Source: an uncultured Selenomonadales bacterium (GTDB lineage: Bacteria > Bacillota > Negativicutes > Selenomonadales > Selenomonadaceae). Taken from it: a DNA stretch of 13,127 nt. The translations under genes were made by a program, and so were the position numbers. The notes under the pieces were generated by a model. That model was not told where the DNA came from, made no database searches, and saw nothing but the letters and a program-made list of their open reading frames with translations. The DNA lies in assembly GCA_937910665.1 (NCBI GenBank), contig CALEPR010000047.1, forward strand, positions 1 through 13,127. The letters are read 5' to 3'. Of the stretch, positions 7,294 to 13,127 are shown one piece after another. Numbering within the stretch: position 1 is the first letter of the stretch; each line of letters opens with the position of its first letter.

Positions 7294-7892
7294 TTCAATT
7301 CGTCAAAAAATTGTTTGACCTCATCTTTAGAAATATTTTTTTTGAAAGACTTTCCAACTTTCCATTCGGCGGACGGGGAGGCAAGAGCTTTTAAATTATC
7401 TCCGCCGGCTCCAATTTCGCTGCTGCCGGAAGTCGCAATCGGAATAATTGTCCTGTTGCTGAGGTCGTAAGTTTCCACAAAGGTATCCATAATTCTCGGC
7501 TCAATTCCCCACCAAATTGGAAAGGCAAGCACAATCGTTCCATACTTTTCTATCGGAGCATTTTTGTCGGCAAGAGCGGGACGATTTTTTTCGTCGCGTT
7601 GTTCGACAGTTGCGCGAGTAGTTTCGTCGCGGTGATCTAAATCTGTTTCGGTGTATGGAATTTCAGGCTTAATTTCATACAAATCCGCGCCGAGAATTTC
7701 AGCCGCAGTTTCAGCCAAATTTTTTGTCGTTCCTGTGCAAGAAAAGTAAGCAACCAAAATTTTATTTTTGTCGGGAAGAATTTCAATTTCCGCAACATCT
7801 TCTTGCGAAGAATTTTTTTCCTCAGAACCTCCGCAAGCCGTCAAAGTAAAAATCATCAGCGTGGAAAGTAAAATTGTAAAAAGTTTACGCAT
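7290..7892 (-). CDS. Flavodoxin-fold lipoprotein (exported)
   Basis: A 200-residue protein that starts with a lipoprotein signal peptide: MRKLF, a hydrophobic stretch, then lipobox LTAC with C20. A polar linker (about 21-42) leads into a flavodoxin domain. KILVAYFSCTGTTKNLAE holds the FMN phosphate loop (SCTGTTKN, 51-58), FPIWWGIEPRIMDTF (124-138) supplies the usual tryptophans near the flavin, and TSGSSEIGAGGDNLK (154-168) fits the third binding loop. The mature length is normal for this long-chain group. Most flavodoxins are cytoplasmic; here the domain should sit outside the cytoplasmic membrane. The ATG at 7892 has GGAG 14 bases upstream across a T-run; a longer frame begins at a TTG that overlaps that site. 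It is coupled to the DUF4405 gene by a 4-base overlap, which points to a shared redox role. The electron partner and acceptor are unknown. Confidence 0.87.
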   Translation of the reverse strand: MRKLFTILLSTLMIFTLTACGGSEEKNSSQEDVAEIEILPDKNKILVAYFSCTGTTKNLAETAAEILGADLYEIKPEIPYTETDLDHRDETTRATVEQRDEKNRPALADKNAPIEKYGTIVLAFPIWWGIEPRIMDTFVETYDLSNRTIIPIATSGSSEIGAGGDNLKALASPSAEWKVGKSFKKNISKDEVKQFFDELK

Positions 7893-7979
7893 AAAAAAAA
7901 TCTCTCCTCTCAAACTGTAACAATTTTTGCAACAATTTTTTTACACCATTCAAAGAGTCGAATAAATTGACTAAATTGA

Positions 7980-8786
7980 CTAGAAATGTCCTCCGCCTGA
8001 ACTTCCTCCGCCGGATCTGCCGCCGCCGGAATTTTTGTTTCCGCTTGACTTCGGACGGCGCGAAACATTTGTAAAAAGATAAGTGTCGCGTTGTTCAGTC
8101 ATTTTTACAGTGTCGCGTTTGAGATAATTTGTCGCTTCCTGAGCGTGGCGAACATTACTCATCGAACCGATTAAGATCGAGCGAATAAAAAATCCCAAAA
8201 CTATCGCAATTAAAATTGCCGCCGCCAACGCCATAGGATTAAATTGTTCGGAGCGATCGAAAGGCTTTCCGTTCTGCTCGTAGTAAGTCAAAAGTTCATC
8301 GACATTCTTTACAAAAATATCTGACGCACCCACAAAATTATCATTGTGCAATTTGTCCATAAAACTGTCATTGAGATAGGCAACGTCTGTGTAACTTAAA
8401 ATGCGCTGATTAAGTTTTGCATCGAGCGCGATATTCCAACTGCGAGTGTCCATGACCACCAAAAAAATTATTCCGCCGTTTTGTCCGTCAGAAAAATATT
8501 TTTTCAGCAAATGATTTGCAGTCGCGTCTACATTTTGATTTCCGATTGTTTGGAAAAAATTTATTCCGATTCTTACGCCATGCTTTTGCTCAACTTGTTT
8601 AATTTTTGCGGCGAGTGCTTGAATATTTTTTTCGCCGAGAACATTTGCGTCATCGACAATCGAGGCAGTTAAATTTTTTGAAGTGTCGGCAGGAGCGGCG
8701 AGAGTCATTCCGCAACTGAAAAAAAATAAGATGAAAAGTTGGAAAGATAAAAAGGTGAAAAGTTTTTTGCTAAAATAATTCCTCAT
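7980..8786 (-). CDS. TPM-domain membrane protein with Gly/Ser tail
   Basis: A 268-residue protein. Residues 1-31 are a signal sequence (cleavage near LAAP; the FFSC at 22-25 is a poor lipobox). Residues about 39-172 form a TPM domain, recognised by IVDDANVLGEKN, a middle GGIIFLVVMDTRSWNI stretch and the ILSYTDV helix. This fold occurs in YgcG-type proteins and the photosystem repair factor TLP18.3; some members show phosphatase activity, but the role is mostly unknown. One transmembrane helix lies at about 184-207, and the C-terminus has a Gly/Ser-rich tail ending GGGHF, a common ending in this family. The domain therefore faces outward and the tail inward. The ATG follows a GAGG-rich stretch and lies 20 bases after the zinc-ribbon gene, so the two are surely co-transcribed. 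Substrate unknown. Confidence 0.87.
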   Translation of the reverse strand: MRNYFSKKLFTFLSFQLFILFFFSCGMTLAAPADTSKNLTASIVDDANVLGEKNIQALAAKIKQVEQKHGVRIGINFFQTIGNQNVDATANHLLKKYFSDGQNGGIIFLVVMDTRSWNIALDAKLNQRILSYTDVAYLNDSFMDKLHNDNFVGASDIFVKNVDELLTYYEQNGKPFDRSEQFNPMALAAAILIAIVLGFFIRSILIGSMSNVRHAQEATNYLKRDTVKMTEQRDTYLFTNVSRRPKSSGNKNSGGGRSGGGSSGGGHF

Positions 8787-8806
8787 TCCTCAATCCTCAT
8801 TTCTCA

Positions 8807-9910
8807 CTAAACCAAAAACATTTTCAAGATAAAATAAATTATCGGCACAAAAATTAGCGAACAAACCGCAGGATACAAAAATGCTTTTGTCGAGTCGTAG
8901 GGAAGTGAGCCGACAACTTTTCCAGTCTGTCCGTTCATCATGAAAGTGTAGGGAACTTCATTGTATCGCGTCGTCAAAATCCAAACAGGAACCATCGCAT
9001 AAATAACTTTGCCGCCTTCCTTAATGACAGCAGAATTTTCTATTGAGCAAGTGTGATAACCTTGAACAGAATTTTTTAAAACTTCGATAGCGGAATTTTC
9101 AACGCGATTGTCAGCCCGAGCAGCGCACTCGTCTGCCGAAACGTCATACTTGTCAGCAAGATAACCTGTCAAATAACCTGTTTGAAAAGGAACAAGTTCG
9201 GCATAATTAAATGGCTCAATGCTTTCCATGTAAGCGTCATCCATTTTCTTGCTACCGTCAGCAGGAATTTTTTCAAACTGCATCTTGCCGACGCGGTGAC
9301 AACTAAAAACTTGCGTTTCCGTGATGACTTCGCTCGCAGTTTCATGGCGGTGAATTTTTTCCGCTTTAAATTCTGCCTGTGCCTCGACAGCCGAATCAAA
9401 CAGCCAGAAAGGAACATACATCGGCTGAATTGCCTCGACGCGATTATTTGCAGTGAAGTTGCTCGGCAGGAGATAATGTCCTTTGTAAAATTCTTTCAGC
9501 GCGGCTACTGCATCGGCTTTTGTTTTTTTGAAAGGAATAACCAAGTCCGGTTTCAAAGTTCCTTCAAATCTTTTCGGAATCATCGTCGGGTTTCCGCAGT
9601 AAACGCACTCGGTCGCCATTGTGTTTTCGTCGCAGACAAGTTCCGCGCCGCAACTCGAACAGGTGAACGCATGCAAAGTTGAAGTTTCCTCCGCGCTCCA
9701 TTCTTCTCCGGCTTCTTCAGTTTTCCACTTCGTCGCCTGAGCTTCCTCCGCTTTCGCGGCAAGTTCGCGTTTGGTTTTAAACATTTCCTCGACTGCATTG
9801 ACTTCAAATTCATTTCCGCAATACTCGCAAGAAACTTTTTCATGTCCGGGAATAAAAGTCAGCGGCGCACCGCAATTCGGACATTTGTAACTAACAGAAG
9901 TATCAGCCAT
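8807..9910 (-). CDS. Double zinc-ribbon protein with a C-terminal membrane anchor
   Basis: A 367-residue protein with two N-terminal zinc ribbons: C10/C13/C28/C31 (CPNCG ... CEYCG) and C84/C87/C102/C105 (CSSCG ... CVYCG), joined by a Lys/Glu-rich helix (about 43-75). The middle region (about 120-340) holds MYVPFWLFD, YAMVPVWILTTRYNEVPYTFMMN and GQTGKVVGSLP, as in a conserved family often labelled TFIIB-type zinc-ribbon or, wrongly, PriA helicase. No helicase motif is present. One hydrophobic helix at 343-365 ends the protein, so it should be bound to the inner face of the membrane. The ATG has GGAGG seven bases upstream. It lies 20 bases before the TPM gene; this pairing recurs in Firmicutes as I recall, suggesting joint work in membrane protein quality control or assembly. 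That role is inference. Confidence 0.85.
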   Translation of the reverse strand: MADTSVSYKCPNCGAPLTFIPGHEKVSCEYCGNEFEVNAVEEMFKTKRELAAKAEEAQATKWKTEEAGEEWSAEETSTLHAFTCSSCGAELVCDENTMATECVYCGNPTMIPKRFEGTLKPDLVIPFKKTKADAVAALKEFYKGHYLLPSNFTANNRVEAIQPMYVPFWLFDSAVEAQAEFKAEKIHRHETASEVITETQVFSCHRVGKMQFEKIPADGSKKMDDAYMESIEPFNYAELVPFQTGYLTGYLADKYDVSADECAARADNRVENSAIEVLKNSVQGYHTCSIENSAVIKEGGKVIYAMVPVWILTTRYNEVPYTFMMNGQTGKVVGSLPYDSTKAFLYPAVCSLIFVPIIYFILKMFLV

Positions 9911-9938
9911 TTAATCGCCTCCAAAAAAATTTTTAAAA

Positions 9939-10496
9939 TCAAGTTCCTGAAGAAAAATTTTCGCGCAAAAATTTTAAAGTTGTTTTTGGTACAAGTTTTT
10001 TAATTTTGTCAAAGTCGCCAAGTTTTAAAGCCTCACGAACTTTTTTCGCGCTTATGACTTCGCCATTCAGTTCTCGGCGTGGAATTTCCAAAACTTCAAT
10101 GTTGTATTGCGGCAAAATTTTTTTCATGGTGTCATTGTAAGATTTTGTAACTGTGTCTTCAGGTTCTTCGCCGACGAAGCGAATTGTAATTCCAAGTGTC
10201 GGCGCAATTTCTCTAGCAAAAATTTCTATATCTTCCGAAGAATCAACTGCAACGTCCTGCAAATTTTCTTTGTTGAAATATCCCGAAAAAGTCTGTTGCG
10301 AAATTATAAATTTTCCGCTCGGCAAAACTTCGACGTTGGAAAATTTTTTCACGCCTTCCTTGACAAGTTTAAATCTGTCGGCAAATTTAAATTCGCTCCT
10401 GTCTTCCTCGACAACAAAGACATAAAGTTTTTTAACTTTTTTCATAGCGTACTCAATCAAGTATTCGTGACCGAGCGTGAAAGGATTGCAGTTCAT
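9939..10496 (-). CDS. CitC-type nucleotidyltransferase domain (C-terminal part of a frameshifted gene)
   Basis: A 185-residue segment matching the C-terminal domain of citrate lyase ligase. It has the nucleotide-binding TLGH (7-10, in NCNPFTLGH), VVEEDRSEFKFADRF, the FVGEEP stretch (107-112) and ISAKKVREAL (149-158), the equivalent of the ISSTxVR motif of nucleotidyltransferases. The ATG at 10496 has no Shine-Dalgarno site. The same frame is open upstream to a TGA near 10644 and there encodes KELENYKKILRTKKIPVGAIV, the normal lead-in for this domain, with no other start codon. So this is not an independent gene but the second half of the gene at 10549-11796, split by a run of 11 C. No citrate lyase subunit is nearby, so citrate metabolism is unlikely; relatives occur in polysaccharide gene clusters. 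The zinc-ribbon gene starts 28 bases downstream. Confidence 0.8.
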   Translation of the reverse strand: MNCNPFTLGHEYLIEYAMKKVKKLYVFVVEEDRSEFKFADRFKLVKEGVKKFSNVEVLPSGKFIISQQTFSGYFNKENLQDVAVDSSEDIEIFAREIAPTLGITIRFVGEEPEDTVTKSYNDTMKKILPQYNIEVLEIPRRELNGEVISAKKVREALKLGDFDKIKKLVPKTTLKFLRENFSSGT

Positions 10497-10548
10497 GACA
10501 ATCGCGCCGACAGGAATTTTTTTCGTGCGGAGAATTTTTTTGTAATTT

Positions 10549-11796
10549 TCAAGTTCTTTGTTCTGAAAAAAATTTGTCGCGGAGGAAAAATTTTCTTTTG
10601 GAATGCCGTAACGATGTATCCAGGGGGGGGGGGCTTGGGATTTTCATTTCAACATCTTGGAGAAAATTATTTTGCGTCAAGATATTGAAAAAATGTTCTG
10701 CTAAAACTTTGTGACCAAGTTCATTTATGTGACCGGGTTGAGCAAAAACTTCGCCATAGTTGTGTGGTCTGTCAAAAAAATTTCTGACATTTATGAAAGG
10801 AAATTTTTCAGGCACTAAATCATCAAGACAGAGAAATATTATATCCCCTGCTTTTGGCGAAAGTTTATTTAGATTGTAAAAAGTATCTTGCGTACGCATT
10901 GAAAAAAATTGTGATTCATTTTCTACTCGGTAGGGAAGATTATTGTCATTCAACATTTGCTGTAAACAACTTTCCAGTGTTTTTTGCCAAGGAACTCCAA
11001 TTCCAAAATAAACGCAGTTGCCGACAAAATAAATTTTATTTTTATAAACTTCAGGTTGATTGGCAGTCATTCGCTTGCCGTCTTTGATGCCGAGAAATTT
11101 ATTGGAACTTTCTTGCATAGAAGTCGAGCCGTCAAGATTGGTTTTTACTTCAGGAAATTCAAGCAAGTCACAAACTTCAGCATTTGTGTAACCGAGAAAA
11201 TCGTAGGGCGTGGAAAATTTTTCGCTGGGATTTTCTTTCATTCTTCTCCTTAGACTGAAAATTTCATTTTTATTTTTGTCAATCAGAAGTTTTTTTTCGC
11301 GCTCGGAATTATTTTCGTTGGGAGTCAAGATCGGAAAATTCGCAACGATCAATTTTACTTGAGGATTTTTGTTCAGAAAATTTGTCAGGGGAAGATCGCA
11401 GTAAGCGCGGGAGAAAAAATAATTTACAATGTTATGAAGATACACAATCTTTTTAGACTCGTTACCTAAAACTTCCGCAGTCAAAAAAATAACTTGATCA
11501 TAAGCGGACAAATTAAATTCCGAAATATTTTTTATCGTCAGAAGTTCGGCAAAAGGAACCGGCACGAAAGGAAAGGAAATGCTCGCCTCGGTTTTGAGAA
11601 CTGCGAAATCGACTTTTGTCTTGCAACGCTTATCAAATTGAAATTGAAGATAAATTTCTCCCAAAAATTCAGCCTTTCCGGAATCTGTCGCGACAATCAA
11701 AATTTCATTCAAATTTTTTTCGTCACAATACTGAGGAAAAGTATATCCGGCTACAAAACAACTTCGCAAGTAAATTAGAACCAACGACTCGTTCAA
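10549..11796 (-). CDS. SGNH-like domain protein, N-terminal part of a frameshifted gene
   Basis: The visible frame encodes 415 residues. Residues about 1-245 form an alpha/beta region I do not recognise. Residues about 253-378 resemble an SGNH hydrolase-like domain seen in polysaccharide clusters: YFVGNCVYFGIGVPW (block I, with GNC in place of GDS), a GDIIFLCLDDL strand, and HINELGH as the block V region. The serine nucleophile of true SGNH enzymes is not evident, so it may not hydrolyse esters. After IPSPPP the frame runs through 11 C and ends in an out-of-frame basic tail (LDTSLRHSKRKFF...). Losing one C joins it to the CitC-type domain as one 618-residue protein. The TTG at 11796 follows AGGAGG across AAAATTTTT; the earlier TTG at 11814 overlaps that site. 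The chemoreceptor stop is only 24 bases upstream, so both share a transcript. Confidence 0.8.
   Translation of the reverse strand: MNESLVLIYLRSCFVAGYTFPQYCDEKNLNEILIVATDSGKAEFLGEIYLQFQFDKRCKTKVDFAVLKTEASISFPFVPVPFAELLTIKNISEFNLSAYDQVIFLTAEVLGNESKKIVYLHNIVNYFFSRAYCDLPLTNFLNKNPQVKLIVANFPILTPNENNSEREKKLLIDKNKNEIFSLRRRMKENPSEKFSTPYDFLGYTNAEVCDLLEFPEVKTNLDGSTSMQESSNKFLGIKDGKRMTANQPEVYKNKIYFVGNCVYFGIGVPWQKTLESCLQQMLNDNNLPYRVENESQFFSMRTQDTFYNLNKLSPKAGDIIFLCLDDLVPEKFPFINVRNFFDRPHNYGEVFAQPGHINELGHKVLAEHFFNILTQNNFLQDVEMKIPSPPPLDTSLRHSKRKFFLRDKFFSEQRT
10623..10633 (-). repeat. Run of 11 C (minus strand), a possible phase-variation tract
   Basis: Eleven uninterrupted C on the coding strand (G on the plus strand) interrupt a gene that is otherwise A/T-rich at third positions. 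Eleven puts the two halves of the gene out of frame; ten or thirteen would restore it, giving IPSPPPWIHRYGIPKENF across the joint for ten. Tracts of this length are prone to slipped-strand mutation and to sequencing error; sequence alone cannot tell which applies. Confidence 0.9.
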
Positions 11797-11820
11797 AAAA
11801 ATTTTCCTCCTCAAAAAAAT

Positions 11821-13127
11821 TTAAATTTTAAATTCGTGGACAGCTTTTTCCATATTTTGCGACAATTCATTAAGACTGTCGCTGTTGTCCAAAATTTCTA
11901 TAATATTTTGCGCTTCGGTCGCCGTCGCAATAGAAATTGATTCCATCTGGTCTGAAAGTTCCTGCGACATATTTGAAATTTTTTCTGTGCGATTGACAAT
12001 GTCCTCGATCGGATCGCGAAGACTGCTGATTATCAACATAATTTGCTGAGAATTTTCGTCCGCCTGCTGGATCATCGAAACAATTTCATGGAAAGTTTTT
12101 CCTGTCGCCGAAACATTTTCCTTGCCGCCTTTGACAAGTTCATAACCATCTTTCATTGTCACGACTGCTTTTTCTGTGGTGACTTGAATTGTTTCTATAA
12201 TGTCGCCGATTTTTTGCACCGACTGCTGGGAACTTTCAGCCAACTTTCTAACTTCGTCCGCGACGACTGCAAAACCTTTTCCGTGTTCGCCCGCTCTCGC
12301 CGCCTCAATCGCCGCATTCAAGGCAAGCAAATTTGTCTGCTCCGCGATACTTGAAATTACTTCGACAATAGATCCAATTTCTTTTGAATTTTCTCCGAGC
12401 TCCTGAACAATTTTTGAAGATTCCTCAACAGATTTTGCAATATCATTCATTTGCTGAACAGTTTTGTCTAACATTAAACTTCCGCGCTCGGCGTTTTGGG
12501 CAGTCTGCTGAACAATTTCCAAACCGAATTGAGTTGCCATTGACGACTGAGTTACGCTTTCCTCGATCTGTTTAATTCGCTCCTCAGTTTCCTGCAACGC
12601 TTTTTTCTGGTCGTGAGTGTGATCTGTTGCCGTCGTGACAGTCAGCGCGACATCTTCCAAAATTTGTCCTGTGTGTTGAACTCTGTTTTTCATGGTTTCT
12701 GAGCTGTCCGAAACTTCCTGTGCGGCATTTTGAACTTTGCCGATAACTTTTCGCATATGCTTAAAGACAGAATTTATCTGCTCGGAAATTGTTCCAAACT
12801 CATCGCTTGAATCAACCACAATGTCATGAGATAAATCACCCTGTGCAGCTTTCTCGGTCACGGAAACAATTTTATTGACTGAGCGGCGAATATCTCTCGC
12901 AAGCAAATACAAAATTCCCACAACGAAAATTAAAATTCCGGCAATTATCAATCCCATGACGTGAACCAAAGTTTCAAAGCCTGAAGAAATTTGCTCGGTG
13001 GACTCGACAGCCTTCGCCATTCCTTCCGAACATTCCACAACGTCGGCATTCATCCGCTGCGAAATTTCACCAAAAGCCGCCGTCACCGTGTCCAAGATTG
13101 CCAAACTTCCTTCGCGATCATTCGCAA
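11821..13127 (-). CDS. Methyl-accepting chemotaxis protein, N-terminus outside the window
   Basis: The visible 434 residues are the C-terminal part of a chemoreceptor, open at the right edge of the window. A short stretch before the membrane (about 50 residues, containing ECSEGMAKAVESTEQ) would be the end of the sensing domain. One transmembrane helix (VMGLIIAGILIFVVGILYLL) is followed by a HAMP linker (RDIRRSVNKIV ... GDLSHDIVVDSSDEFGTI) and a long coiled-coil signalling domain. The tip motif EQTNLLALNAAIEAARAGE plus GKGFAVVADEVRKLAE is the CheA/CheW-binding hairpin and is intact. The protein ends AVHEFKI with no CheR-tether pentapeptide. No in-window start is credible: the first TTG at 13104 has no Shine-Dalgarno site. 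The ligand domain, and so the stimulus, lies outside. The stop is 24 bases before the SGNH/CitC-type gene, which suggests joint transcription. Confidence 0.95.
   Translation of the reverse strand, partial: ANDREGSLAILDTVTAAFGEISQRMNADVVECSEGMAKAVESTEQISSGFETLVHVMGLIIAGILIFVVGILYLLARDIRRSVNKIVSVTEKAAQGDLSHDIVVDSSDEFGTISEQINSVFKHMRKVIGKVQNAAQEVSDSSETMKNRVQHTGQILEDVALTVTTATDHTHDQKKALQETEERIKQIEESVTQSSMATQFGLEIVQQTAQNAERGSLMLDKTVQQMNDIAKSVEESSKIVQELGENSKEIGSIVEVISSIAEQTNLLALNAAIEAARAGEHGKGFAVVADEVRKLAESSQQSVQKIGDIIETIQVTTEKAVVTMKDGYELVKGGKENVSATGKTFHEIVSMIQQADENSQQIMLIISSLRDPIEDIVNRTEKISNMSQELSDQMESISIATATEAQNIIEILDNSDSLNELSQNMEKAVHEFKI

Noticed and set aside
8807..9910. Primosomal helicase PriA
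   Set aside because: Only zinc ribbons are shared; no Walker or helicase motifs are present and the protein ends in a membrane helix.
9939..10496. An independent citrate lyase ligase gene (citC)
   Set aside because: It has no ribosome-binding site, conserved residues lie in frame upstream of the ATG, and no citrate lyase subunit genes are present. It fits better as the second half of a split gene.

Overview
The window is a compact stretch of bacterial chromosome. Three genes run rightward (36-2325) and eight leftward (2376 to the right edge), and the two blocks converge on one hairpin terminator at 2347-2377. There are no tRNA or rRNA genes, CRISPR arrays, insertion sequences or gene-free stretches over 100 bases. 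The likely host is an anaerobic Firmicute, perhaps a diderm one (Negativicutes-like). This rests on a superoxide reductase, an LPP20-type exported protein, an MsbA-like exporter, A/T-rich intergenic DNA, purine-rich Shine-Dalgarno sites and frequent TTG starts. The lineage is inference, not proof.

Left block (plus strand): an exported LPP20-domain protein and an exported TPR-repeat protein form a tight pair. Next comes a superoxide reductase (1945-2325) whose ribosome-binding site lies inside a 14-bp hairpin. Right of the terminator, reading leftward from the right edge, are: a chemoreceptor cut by the window end; a large gene with an SGNH-like domain and a CitC-type nucleotidyltransferase domain, broken by a run of 11 C; a membrane-anchored double zinc-ribbon protein; a TPM-domain membrane protein; a flavodoxin lipoprotein coupled to a DUF4405 haem-type membrane protein; an ABC exporter with its own promoter; a small exported protein; and topoisomerase III with its own terminator/promoter junction.

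Most genes concern the cell envelope, redox chemistry or sensing. The point most worth checking is the homopolymer at 10623-10633. Removing one base joins two reading frames exactly into one 618-residue protein whose joined sequence matches the expected lead-in to the nucleotidyltransferase domain. This is either a phase-variable ON/OFF switch of a probable surface-glycan enzyme or a sequencing error in the run. Two other points stand out: the hairpin that hides the superoxide reductase ribosome-binding site, and an exported flavodoxin paired with a membrane cytochrome-like protein.
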